Source of the DNA: Bacteroidales bacterium
GTDB lineage: Bacteria > Bacteroidota > Bacteroidia > Bacteroidales > Tenuifilaceae
Direction of reading: 5' to 3'
DNA length: 64,000 nt
NCBI GenBank assembly: GCA_013141385.1
Contig: JABFRB010000027.1
Span: 1 to 64,000, forward strand
Shown: positions 38,401 through 50,900 of the stretch, in pieces
Layout of the letters: every line of letters begins with the position of its first letter
Position numbering within the stretch: the first letter of the stretch is position 1
The notes under the pieces: generated by a model
The model's database searches: none
The model's input: the letters and a program-made list of their open reading frames with translations, nothing else
What the model was told of the DNA's origin: nothing
Translations under genes and position numbers: made by a program

Positions 38401-38899
38401 ATTCATAGTCTTCCTTAAGCGCTAATGCTATTTCTTTTATAATTAATGGCTTATCATGAATTACCTGATATGGTTTCTGATCATCTCCCAGTTCAATTGT
38501 GCTTCTTAATACTTCATGCCTTTTTACTATCTGCTGTAGTGCGTATTTTAAGCCCTCCACATCAGTATTAACGTCAAGTTCATAAAATGTAGGAATATGA
38601 AAAGCATTGGTTCCTTCTTCATACTGCTCAATAAACCATAAACGTTCCTGTGATGGGCTTAAAGGGTAATGTGTTATTGTATTATCTCTTAATATTTCTA
38701 CACTCAGGAATTTTTCGATTGAAAAAATTTGATTTTCTTTAAGAACAGATATTATATGATTCTTATTATTTACAATAAAATCCTTTGTTTCTTGGTTCTG
38801 AAACTTTTTTGGAACAGAAAGATTAAGAGCATCCCCCTCTAGCCATACAGCTCCTGCGTTAAGTCTAAATTCGTTAAAAAAAATGTGAATGTTTTCCAT
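35474..38899 (-). CDS. Nonribosomal peptide synthetase, single module docking-C-A-T (basic residue)
   Basis: A 1141-residue single-module synthetase that receives the chain from the PKS module at the end of the preceding protein. Residues 1-58 are a TubC-type docking domain (FFNEFRLNAGAVWL). The C domain has HHIATDGW (about 213), the A domain YTSGTTGNPKG (about 703) and the T domain GGNSI (about 1088). The hand-read pocket code is DAENIGTIV. Glu at the third position and the DAExIG frame resemble the Lys code of bacitracin synthetase (DAESIGSVC), so Lys or Orn is the best guess, with moderate confidence. The C domain would have to accept a beta-hydroxy ketide-extended donor, unlike most in this operon. 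The C-terminus ENVEFEF is the clearest example of the proposed docking tail. Confidence 0.94.
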   Translation of the reverse strand: MENIHIFFNEFRLNAGAVWLEGDALNLSVPKKFQNQETKDFIVNNKNHIISVLKENQIFSIEKFLSVEILRDNTITHYPLSPSQERLWFIEQYEEGTNAFHIPTFYELDVNTDVEGLKYALQQIVKRHEVLRSTIELGDDQKPYQVIHDKPLIIKEIALALKEDYELLIKEDINRPFDLNSEYPIRTIFYTVQSGKDASENPLKRTILLINIHHIATDGWSMDIFLRELFAYYNAYTRKDTDFCLPALEIQYKDYAVWQRAFLVGDTLEKQLNYWKTKLSGYQDLELPTDYVRPNKINNEGSSEEFSIDKAISQKLRALSQHYGVTLQSVMLSSFSILLSKYTGQDDIVIGSPIANRHRRQTEGLIGFFINTQVNRILLNNNQKFEDLIRQVHKDQVEAQLNQDLPIDDLIAELGVERDASRNNIFQVYFVVQSFGKQHSASEQQKKYITPIQENFFYKVEKFDLSVNIDDDGEEITGDISYATSLFHSDTIVRIIHQYIHLLTQLTKAPEKSYSQLCLLDADEYNQIIYKWNETDKDYPKDKSIHQLFQEQVIKTPDNIAVVYGQQKLTYHELDEKSNQLAWFIRTQYQQRTKQTLKADTLIALYLDRSLEMIVGILGVLKAGGAYVPMDPTYPQERLDYMLEDTNTELILSQKHLSGHGNTQLPHGKVVYIDLTEELYNKEDKSNLPQYNKSTDLAYVIYTSGTTGNPKGVMVEHAGVNNEILSQLEMIPLVPSDKSLLTANIIFDAAAECIYMSLFSGGSLHILDNKSILDSDYIKEYVESSGINVFNTTPSYLNSLGINLFSPNVKHIILGGEAYQKVESSAKVYNTYGPTETTIVSTGGEVDYNKKIHIGKPINNTRVYVLDQNNTPVPIGVIGELYIGGAGLTRGYLKLPKLTEERFVLNPFITEADKAKGYTKMYKTGDLVRWLPDGNLEFMGRNDDQVKIRGHRIELSEVEHALNQIQGVKQSCVLVKERKTETDSSNYLVGYYVLENIDNTISQVTILSKLSLVLPEYMMPSALVAMESFPLTINGKLDKRNFPEPDFHPLTREYVEPRSENEKAICEIWQELLGLEKIGITDDFFQIGGNSILAIQVSHRMRKVLGGDVKVADVFKLKTINSLIENITLMQKNHENVEFEF

Positions 38900-38960
38900 T
38901 TCTATTTATAATTAATATTTAACAAAACTTACAATTTAATTTAAGGGATAATCAAATTAT

Positions 38961-41900
38961 TTAGAATTCCCATTTGATATTATCATCTGCAACCTCCAAC
39001 TTTGAAACATTTGACAATAAGACCTTAATGCTTCTATGCTTAAAAATATCAGAAACTTTTACATCATAGTCTAGTATCTTGCTTATTCGATGCGATACTT
39101 GTATGGCTAAAATAGAATTGCCTCCAATGCTGAAAAAATCATCATGCAATGAAATTTCTTCTACGCCAAGTACATCGCCAAATATTTGAGCTATTTGATA
39201 TTCTGCCTCTGTATAATTATCCTCTAGGATACTGATCTTTTTTTGATTTTTTGGCTTTTCGTCTGTATAATTTTGTTGTCTGATGTTATCTGAATATTCT
39301 TTGTTAAAATCAAATCTTGATAGAAGAATGCTTTTTTCGGTTTTAGTATGCACCAATTTTCCTAGAGCATCAGAAAATTCGTAGCTTTTAATTGAATTTA
39401 AAGTTTTTCCTTGATCTGTCGTAAGACTCTTCATAAAGTCAATCGCCATACCCGTATCTGAAATTTGATTTAGGCCAATAGTCAATATGTGTAAAATATT
39501 AGGATGACTTCTATAGCTTATTTCATCTAAATATAAATTTGCCGCTGTATACTCCATATTACCTAAGGAAGGAAGGATACTCGCTAATGACGAACAGCTT
39601 ACCAGATAATTTATTCTGACAGACTTGGCAAGTTTAATTAGATTTTCGATCCCCACTATTTTAGGCCTTACAACTAGTTCAATATCATTGGAAGTTTTTT
39701 CAGTTAAAGCACTTTTAGCTGCAACGCCTGCCGTGTGTAAAATTACATCAATGCCTTTGATACTGTTTTCGGCTAATAACTTCTCAATTAGAGGTGAAGC
39801 ATCCTCACAACCAATATCTATTGGGGAGTAGATGATATGATGCTTAGTATCCCTTAAATAGGAGAGTCTGGTTCTATAGTCATCTCTTAAGTTTGCCTCA
39901 CTAGTTCGACCTAAAAGAATAAGTGTACATTTTGAATCTTTTTGAACAATAGAATTAGCATAAGCATAACCAATACCACCTAATCCTCCGGTAATTAGAA
40001 ATACAGAACCATCGGATTGCAAACTAGTATTCGTCTTTATTTGGTTCGTCAAGGAGATTACTTGCTGATAGGTTGGAAACCATTGGTATTTGCCCCTTAT
40101 CACTACTAAATCTTTCCCTTCGTCTTGCACTAAAACAGGCAGCAATAAATCTTTATAGCTACTCTCTTGTGATGATAAATCTATGTGAAATGCTTTGGTT
40201 CCTGAAGTGAAGTACTCAAAGGGGATTGATTTGGTAACTCCAAATATTATAGATGCTCTTTCCTGCAACCTTTCATTTCCTATAACTTCATAATTATCAA
40301 AAGAAATCGAAACGAATTTTGGAATTTTATTGCCAGTATCCTTTGACCAATTAAAAATATTTCTTACAGCAAAAATGTCTAAACTTGGATTTTCAATATC
40401 AATACTTGGCGAAAGGTATATAACCAAATCTATCGCTTTAGTCCTTGCCTTTTCATTAAATATAGTTTTTATATGCGATAAATCACTAAAATCAAATGTG
40501 AACTCAGGTTTAATATTATTAGTTTGCTGATGAATGACAAAATTTAAGTAATTGCAATGACTACTTAATAAATCCAATAATTCACCTCTTCCGTCTTGTT
40601 GGATATTTTTATCGTTTATTAATACTAATATATTTTTATGTTTTATTTCCTCGGTATTCCAAGATGCTTTTATATCAGTTCTTTCCCAAGAACGTTTATA
40701 AAACATTTCGTCAACTGAATTAACCTTTTTAGTGTCTCTCCCGCTACCTTTCTCTAGCCAACACTTCTGGTAATTAAACTGATAGGTAGGCAATCCAGAT
40801 ACTAGGTTTGCGTTTTGAAATAGTTTGGATTCATTCGGTTTACGGATAATGCCGGACATCCAAAGTTTCGCCCTAAAATGTTCTTTACTCTCTATGTTTT
40901 GGTAGGTTCTTACTTCTTTGGCTGAGGGAAGTAATTGCAATGTATTTAGCGATTTATAGCCGTTTGCGCTTTTGTAATTTTTCACAAAGGAGCTTAATCC
41001 CTTGCCAGTTCCTACTTCAATAAAGCAAATTTTGTGGTTATATTGCCTGCTCAAACAATCTACCCCCTTTGCAAATTGTACCGTATTCCTAAGTTGCTTA
41101 CACCAATAATCACATGTAGTTACTTCCTCCTTTGCTATTTCACCTGTCAGATTGGAGACAAAGTACTTAATTGGTTTTTTTAGTTTGATATTCTTGAAAA
41201 CACCCTCAAATTCATTTGCAGCGTCCTCCATCATTCTTGAATGAAAAGCATGGGAGGTAGTTAGACTAATTGTTGAAATAGCCCGTCCGTCTAAATCGAT
41301 TTTAAGTTTTTTTATTGCTTCATTCGTACCAGAGACCACTATGTCCTCCGAGGAGTTGATAACCGCTATTTCACACCCATACTCTTCTACGATTGTTTTA
41401 ACAACTTCCTCCTTTGCATTGATTGCAAGCATACAGCCAGATTGCATGGCCTGCATTAGCTGTCCTCTTGCGACTACTACCCGAATGGCATCCTCAAGGG
41501 TGAACACTCCAGATAGGGTGGCTGCAACATATTCACCAATGCTATGTCCAATGTAGGCATCAGCAATTACGCCTAAATGCTCCAAATATTTTGCCATAGC
41601 ATACTCTATGGTAAACAGCGATACCTGTGTCCATTGGGTTTCGTTGATGTCATGCTGAGAAATCTCATCCCCAGGGTACATCACGTCGAAAAGGTTTATC
41701 TCAACATGCCGATTGGCAATTGCGATGCACTGATCAATGCAGTCCTTAAAATGTTGCTCATTATCGTATAAAGCCTTTGCCATGTGGATGTACTGTGCAC
41801 CCTGTCCGGGGAACATAAATACGACCTTATTGCTGCTTTCTGCATGTGTCTCAGCGTATGACGTATATAATCTTAGCTTATCAAGTAATTCAGATACATT

Positions 41901-44900
41901 TCTGGCGCAATACGCACTTCTGAAGCTAAAATGCTCTCTCCTTTCCTGCAGGGTATATGTGATATCCTGAAGGTTTATTGGTTGACCATTACTATTGGCT
42001 TTATCTAGATATTTAGCCAGCTCCTGTCTGTACTGTTCCAAGGACTGCCTATTTTTGGCGGATATCAGAATAATATGCTGCGCTAAATCACCTTGCTCTT
42101 TCTTTGCGTGGATAGTTTCTTCTAATTCCCGTGTGCTGGGAGAGTAATCGCCGATGATCACATGTGCGTTAGTACCCCCAACTCCGAATGAACTCACTCC
42201 CGCCAAACGCTGCTTGTTGGGGTTAGGGAGCCATTCCCTATTTTCTTTGGTGATCTCGAAGCTGGTCTGATCTAGATGCAGTTCTGGGTTGGGTTCGCTG
42301 AAGTTCGGCTGCCCTGGGAAAGTGCTATTCTGAAGCATTGCGCAGACCTTAATTAAGCCAGCTGTGCCAGCTGCAGAATCAGTATGTCCAATATTGGCTT
42401 TTACTGCACCTAATATTGTTTTATTTTTTGAACGATTTTCCTTTGGTAGATTATATTCAAACGCCTCTCTTAAAGCTTGAATCTCAATTGGATCTCCTAG
42501 ATTAGTTGCTGTACCATGGCATTCCACGTAGTCGATCTGGTCGGAGGTAACTCCAGCCATCCTCTGCGCATTGATGATACATTCGCTCTGCCCGATCACC
42601 GAAGGTGCGGTGTAGCCTGTCTTGCGATCACCGTCATTATTGGATGAGTAGCCTTTAATAACCCCTAGGATATTATCTTTATCCTTAATTGCATCTCCTA
42701 AGCGTTTGAGCAACACTACCCCAACGCCTGATCCCCCAGTGGTACCAGATGACTCTTTATCGAAGGTTTTGCAGTGACCATCCTTTGAAAGGATCATCCC
42801 CTCCTGGTACACATAGCCAACCTGTTCAGGCATGGATAGCGACACCCCCCCGGCCAGTGCCATATCGCAGGCACCCAGTCGTAGGTTCTTACAAGCCTCA
42901 ATAACAGAGATTAATCCTGTAGAACAGGCAGTGTTAATAGATATGGCAGGGCCTAATAATCCAAGAAGAAATGCCGTTTTTGTTGTTATCGCATCTTTGT
43001 TATTTGAGGATGATGCGTCCCAAAGGTTAATCTGCTCAGCCATCTCCCCGTTTAGGATATGATGATAGAAATAATCACTATTACCACTACCTGCAAAAAC
43101 CCCAATATTTAGATTCTTTCTTAGTTGAGCATAGCCAGAAGATTCTAAGGCAAACCAACAATGCTCAATAAATTTACGAATTTGAGGGTCTAACAATTTT
43201 GCCTCATTAGGAGAAATATCCCAGAAAAGAGGATCGAATAGTTCAATGTTTTTAACCTTACCGGCAACTGGTACGTAGTTAAAATCTTCAAGCAAAACTT
43301 CCTCAACCCCTAGCTCTCTACACTCATCTTTGCTATAAAATTGTATTCCCTCCCGCTGGTTTGCAATGAGCTGCCATAGCTCTGCAATATTACTCACCCC
43401 ACTAAATGCTCCCGAAATGCTTATAATAGCAATTTCATGGTCGTTATTTTGAACTTTATTGTATTGTAAATTATATTGAACCTCATTGTCTGGTTTTATG
43501 CTTTGTATAAGTTTGCTTATTGAATTAAATTTGAATAGATCAGCAACGCTTATTTGTTTAAATTCATCCAATTGGCTTAATTTCTGTTTAAGTCGGATGC
43601 TCAGTATGGAGTTTCCTCCCATCCTAAAGAAATTCTGATGGGTGCTAATCTGATCACTCTCCATGCCTAAGACTTCAGCATAAAGTTGGCAGAGCTTAAT
43701 CTCCAAATCAGTCTCCGGTTTAACATAGTCTTCCTCGTTGCCAAATTCGGGATCTGGCAGAACCCGTTTATCTAGTTTCCCGCTGATAGTTATAGGGAAT
43801 GACTCCATCGGCACTAAAACACTAGGCACCATGTAATCTGGTAGCACCTGTGAAAGCTTATTCTGGATTGTACTTTGGTTTAACTTATCATTGTTGTGAT
43901 CGAGTACATAATAGCCCACCAAATATTTGTCGTTTCCAGTTTCGGTTTTCCTTTCTTTGACAAGAACGCAACTCTGCATAACACATGGTAACTGTGCAAG
44001 TGCATGTTCAATTTCGCCCAACTCTATCCTGTACCCACGGATCTTAACCTGACCATCATTCCTGCCAATAAATTCTAAACAACCATCAGGTAACCACTTA
44101 ACAAGATCTCCAGTTTTGTAAAGACGAGTAAATCCATTCTCGCGGTCTACTTCTGTAGCAAATGGATTGAAAACAAAACGATCCTCGGTTAGGTCGGGTC
44201 GTTTCAAATAGCCTTTAGCCAAGCCTATTCCCCCTACGTACAACTCTCCGATAATGCCTACTGGAACTGGGATAAAATTATTATCCAGAACATACACTTT
44301 TATATTATCTAATGGTTTACCAATATTTGTATTTGAATCTCCATCAGCAAATGTGTGCATTGTCGAAATTACTGTACCCTCCGTTGGACCATAGGCGTTT
44401 ATCAGCGTCCGCCCCTTACTCCATTTGTCCATAATTTCTTGGGTACTTAAATCTCCCCCAACTAATAATGTTTTTAAATCTGGCAACTGAGTGTAGGGCA
44501 TTGCACTTAATAACACAGGAGGCAAAAGGGTTGTGGTTATTTTTCGATCAGCCAAATAATCGCACAACATACTTGGGTCCTGCCTTACATTTGTTGGTAC
44601 TATCGAAAGTTCCCCCCCGAATGGTAAGGTGCTAAATATTTCCCATACCGAGGCATCAAACACTAACGAAGCGTACTGCAACATTTTCGACCCATAATTT
44701 ATTCCAAGCTCTTTCTTTTGAATAAAAGCAAGATTACACAACCCTCTGTGAATCAATTCAACTCCTTTAGGTCTGCCAGTTGTACCTGATGTATATATCA
44801 CATAGGCAAGATCTTCCGGTTTACTATATGGTGGAAGATTTGATCTATCTCCATTGTTAAAAATATCCTCAGAAAGATCTATGAAAACTATCTTGTTATT

Positions 44901-47900
44901 AGGTAACACATTTTGACCATCCTTGATTATGTGTCTTTGACAAAGAACTAGTTCTGCCTGAGTATCCTCCAGAATATAATCTACTCTTTCCTGTGGGTAG
45001 TTGGTGTCCATCGGCACATATGCTCCACCAGCCTTCATGATTGCGAACATCCCGATTACTGCCTCTAAACCTCTATCAAGATATAGAGCAATAAGCGAAT
45101 TCAAGGCAAAAGGTCTACCTGTTTTTTGCTGATACTGCTCCTTAATGAACCATGCTAACTGGTTGCTTTTCTCATTTAACTCCTTATAAGTAAGCCTTTG
45201 TCCATCATATTCCAGTGCTATTGCATTCGGAGTTTTTACTACCTGCTCTTGGAATAGCTGATGAATCGTACAGTCTTTTGGATAATCATTTTCGGTTTTA
45301 TTCCACTGATAAACAATACGTTGATACTCATCTTGATCAAGCAGGCCTATCCGATTATAAGACATCTCTGGGGATTCCACAAGAAGTGTTAGTAGATACT
45401 TATAGTGAGCAATGAGCCTCTCAATGGTTTCTTTGCAAAACAAACTGGTTGCATAGCTAATCTGTCCAGTAATCTCTTCTAAACTATCATCAATGAAAAT
45501 CGACAGATCAAATTTCTCTATTTCATAAACAGACTCTGTCTGAAGTGGTCGTAGATAATTTTTTTGTTGATCAGAGGTTTTGTTTGTATTCATAAAATTC
45601 TGTACACCGAATACTATCTGAAAAATTGGGTGTCTTGAAGTATCTCTGGCAACACCTAATTCATCCACTAATTTTTCAAAGGGCAAATCCTGATGCAACT
45701 GCGCCTCTACCTGATCCAGATGAACCTGTAGAATCAGATCTTTAAAAGACTGTTCAATTTTGATTACAAGTCGATTAGCTTGTATATTTACAAAATATCC
45801 GATTAATCCCTCCGTTTGTCGGTGATGTCGATTTGCAATTGGACTTCCAATGACAATATCGTCTTGACCAGTATACTTACCCATAAGGATTCCAACACTA
45901 CTAAGCATAACACTATGCAATGTTGTGCCATGATGCTGAGCCATCTCTCTCAATTTTTGGCTTACGGATTTACCCAATGTAAATTCCTGACAAGCACCTC
46001 TGTAATCTATCTTGGTGGGTCTATTATAATCGCTTGGTAATTCTAAAGGTTGACAATCTTGTAATTTGGTTTTCCAATAACTCATCTGCTTCTCGAAGGT
46101 CTCTCCAGTCAAATATTTTCGCTGCCAAACAGCATAGTCCTTGTATTGAATATCAAGAGCAGGTAGACTAAAATCCTTATTATTATTGATGTATGCATCA
46201 TAATACACATAGAGTTCTTTTTGAAAAACATCTATAGACCATCCATCGCTCGCAATGTGATGAGTATTAATAAGAAGTAATGTTCTATTTGTTTTTTCCT
46301 CAGGTGTTGCCTCGCTGGATTGGATATAGTAGAACTTAACTCGGATGGGATACTCGCTGTTTAGGTTAAAGGGACGATTAATGTCATATTTAACCAAGGC
46401 ATCATAATCCTCTTTATCAGATAATGCTACTTCTTCAATATCTAATGGATTATCATGTATTACTTGAGTGCCATTTTGTTGATCATCATTCTGCTCAATT
46501 GTACTTCTGAGTATTTCATGTCTCTCAACTATCTTACTTATAGCGTATTTTAATCCTTTCACATTTGTATTAACATCCAATTCATAAAGAGCAGGGATAT
46601 GGTAAGCATTAGTTCCCTCCTCATACTGCTCTATGAACCACAAACGATCCTGTGCGAAGGATAAGTCGGCTTGCTTTGCCAGTGTTTTATCTATGTGAAT
46701 CTGAATTTTACGGATATTGTTGGACAATAACTGCGATATGGTCTTGTACTTGAATATATCAGCAACCTTTACATCGAAATTCAGCACTTTACTCATCCGA
46801 TGCGATACTTGTATGGCTAAGATAGAGTTGCCCCCTATTCGAAAGAAATCATCTGTTGTGCCAACCCTATCCAAACCCAGTATTTCCTGCCAAATCCTAC
46901 ATAATTCCAATTCTATATCTGTAGTTGGAGCAACATAATCTTCTGTTGACAGGTTGAAATCTGGTTCTGGAAGTGCGCGTTTATCTAGTTTACCATTGAT
47001 ATTCAACGGCAATGAATCCATTGCTATTAGTACACTTGGCATCATGTACTCAGGAAGCAACTGTGACATTTTACCGAGAATCTCCTCTGAAGTAAGCATT
47101 TCATGTTCGTCATCCAATACGTAATAAGCCACCAAATACCTATTATTACCAGTTTCCGTTTTCCGTTCTTTAACAAGTACACAACACTGTCTTACTCCAG
47201 TAACCTGTAATATGGCATGCTCAACCTCACCCAACTCTATCCTAAACCCTCGAATTTTTACCTGATCATCATTTCTGCCAATGAATTCAATGTTTCCATC
47301 TGGCAGCCATCGCACCAAATCGCCAGTTTTGTACAAGCGAGTGTAACCATTAGTCCTATCACTTTCTGTGGCGAAGGGGTTGGGGATAAAACGCTCTACC
47401 GTTAACTCTGGGCGTTTCAGATAGCCACGAGCCAGACCCGCTCCACTAATATGCAATTCACCGATAATGCCTACTGGAACAGGGTTACCACATGGGTCAA
47501 GTATGTAGACTTTAATGTTCTGGATCGGTCGCCCAATCTGCTCGACCTCCCCGCCCAGTATTCGCTTACCCGTTGCGTAGATACTCGTCTCCGTTGGTCC
47601 GTAGTAGTTAAATAACTCCACCCTCGCAGACCATATCTTAGCCGTTTGCCTATCGCAGGGTTCTCCCGCATATATCATCATGCTTAGATCAGGGTATACC
47701 CGCTGCGGTAACTGACCCAGTAGTATGGGAGGCAGGTAGGCGAGGTTGATCCTGTTGCTCATCAGGTAATCTGCCAGAAGAGCACTATCCCGACGGGTGT
47801 CACCCGCTAGGATATGAAGTTCTAGCCCCTCTATGAGGCTGTTAAATATTTCTGATACGGATACATCGAACGTGTATGAGGTGTATGCAGTGACCCTACT

Positions 47901-50900
47901 GATTTTACTCCCATCGTAAATCCCCTGCATTGAGAACAAGGTGTTTACTACCGCCCTATGTTCCACCATCACCCCCTTGGGTCTGCCAGTTGTTCCTGAT
48001 GTGTAGATTATATAAGCGAGATCGCTACTAGAACTAGGTAGTAAAAGATTCGATGAGTCCTCTTCCTTATATAATTTTTCATCTAGATCTATGCAAATAA
48101 TCTTTCCTTCAGGTAGTTGCGCTTGACTTTCGGTATTTATATATTTCTGGCTTAGTATGATTTCTGCTTGAGTATCCTCCAGTATATAATCTACCCTATC
48201 CAGTGGGTAAGTGATGTCAATCGGCACATAAGTTCCGCCTGCTTTCAGGACTGCAAGAATTCCAATTACCATCTCTAAACTCCTATTTAAATAAAGGGCA
48301 ATTGGGGTATCCGCATTTAGGGGCTGATTTGTTCTTTGTTGGTATTGATTTCTAATATATTGGGCTAACTGATTACTTCTCTCATTAAGTTCCTTGTAAG
48401 TCAACTTCTGCTGCTCGTAAACCAAGGCAGTACTCATCGGGGTTTTCTCAGCCTGATCCTGAAATAGCTGGTGGAGCGTTTTATCTCTAGAGTACTCCCT
48501 CCCCGTCTCATTCCACTGGTAGACGATGCGTTGATACTCTTCAGTGTCAAGCAGACCTAACCGACTATAAGGCATCTCTGGAGATTCCACAAGCATTGTT
48601 AGTAGGTGCTTGTAATGAGCGATAAGCCGCTCAATGGTTTCTTTGTGAAACAGACTGGTTGCATAACTAATCTGTCCCGTAATCTCCTCTAAACTATCAT
48701 CAATGAAAATCGACAGGTCAAATTTCTCTATTTCATAGTACGCTTCAAAATGGAGTGGTCGAATATAGTTTTTCTGCGACTTCTGAGTTTGTGTCTGATT
48801 ACCAAAACTCTGCACAGAAAATATCACCTGAAAAATAGGATGACGGGAAGTATCTCTGGTGACACCCAACTCCTCTACCAACTTCTCGAAGGGGAGATCC
48901 TGATGCAGTTGAGCCTCCACTTGCCCCTGATGAACCTGCAATATCAAATTATCATAACTCTGTGTGCGGTTGAGCAGGATTCTGTTTGCTTGCGTATTGA
49001 TGAAGAATCCGATCAGCCCCTCTGTCTGTCGGTGATGTCGATTAGCAATGGGACTACCTATAATGATATCATCCTGACTTGTATATTTGTTCAAAAGAAT
49101 ACTAACACTTCCTAGCATCACGCTGTGAAGCGTTGTACCATGCCTCTGAGCAAGCATTCTCAACTGTCGACTAACCTCATGATCTATTGTAAACACTTGG
49201 CTTGAACCGCTGTAATCTACCTTACTTGGTCTTGGGAAGTCGGTGGGTAGTTCCAACGATTGATAACCAGACAAACTATTAGCCCAGTAGCGTAACTGCT
49301 TTTCCAAAATATCTCCAGTCAGGTAAGTACGCTGCCAAACCGCATAATCCTTATATTGGATATCCAAAGTGGGCAAGGAAAAATCAACGTTTTGATTAAC
49401 AAAACCCTCGTAGTAAGCATTCAATTCTTTCTGAAGGATATCCATTGACCATCCATCACTGGCAATGTGATGGGTGTTTATGAGTAACAGGGTTCTACTT
49501 GATTTATTTTTAGACACCTCCCTAGTAGGTTGTATGTGATAGAACTTAACCCTGATTGGATACTCTGAACTCAAGTTGAATGGACGGTTTATATCTGCCT
49601 TCAATAAGGATTCGTAGTCCCCGTTATCGGGAATGACTATCTCCTCAATGCTTAATGGCTTATCTTGCACCACTTGAACGCCATGCCCTTCAATCTGCAC
49701 AATTGTGCTTCGTAATATCTCATGTCTAGAAACAATCTGACGTAGAGCATATTTCACTCCCTCCACATCAGTGCTGGCAACAAGTTCGTAAACTGCTGGA
49801 ATGTGATATGCATTTGTACCCTCCTCAAACTGTTCAATGAACCATAGACGATCTTGTGCAAAGGACAATGGGGCTTCATTAGTAATTATTTTTGGTATAT
49901 TTATCTGGGCATGTCCAAGGCTATGAATCAGTAATTGCGATATGGTTTTTTGCTTGAATACATCGGCCACCTTAATGTCGCAAGCCAATGCTTTGCTCAT
50001 CCGGTGCGATACTTGTATGGCTAAAATAGAGTTGCCCCCTATTCGGAAGAAATCGTCAGTAATACCAACCCTTTCCAACCCGAGAACTTCCCGCCATATT
50101 TTACACACCTCGGTTTCAACATTTGTTGTTGGGGTCACATAACTTTCAACTAATAGGCTGAAATCTGGATCAGGTAAAGCACGTTTGTCCAACTTTCCAT
50201 TTATGGTTAGCGGAAATGATTCTATTGGCACCAAAGCACTGGGTATCATGTAATCTGGAAGCCCCTGCGATAGTTTATCATGAATTGCACTTTGGGTTGG
50301 CAAATCCTCAACATGATCAAGCACGTAGTATGCAACCAAATATTTATTATTTCCAGTATCTGTTTTCCGCTCCTTGACCAAAACGCAACTATTCTTTACA
50401 CCGGGTATTTGGTTAAGTGCATGTTCAATTTCGCCAAGTTCTATCCTGTGTCCGTGGATCTTCACCTGACCATCATTCCTACCAATAAATTCCAAATTAC
50501 CATCAGGTAACCACTTTACAAAGTCTCCAGTCCTGTACAAACGTGTATAACCTTTCTCTCGGTCTAACTGCGTAGCAAAAGGATTATGAACAAACCGTTC
50601 TTCCGTTAAGTCAGAGCGTTTAAGATAACCTTGTGCCAAGCTAATGCCTCCGATGTACAATTCCCCAATAATGCCAATAGGAACTGGGTTTAAATCGCTA
50701 CTTAAAACGTATGCTTTAGTGTTATCTATTGGCTTACCTATGTTGGTATTTAAATCACGTTCTGCATATGTATGCATTGTTGAGATCACAGTACCTTCTG
50801 TTGGTCCATAGGCATTTATCAGCGTCCGCCCCCTACTCCATTTGTCCATTGTTTCTAACGAACTCAGATCCCCTCCAACCAATAATGTTTGTAAAGCAGG

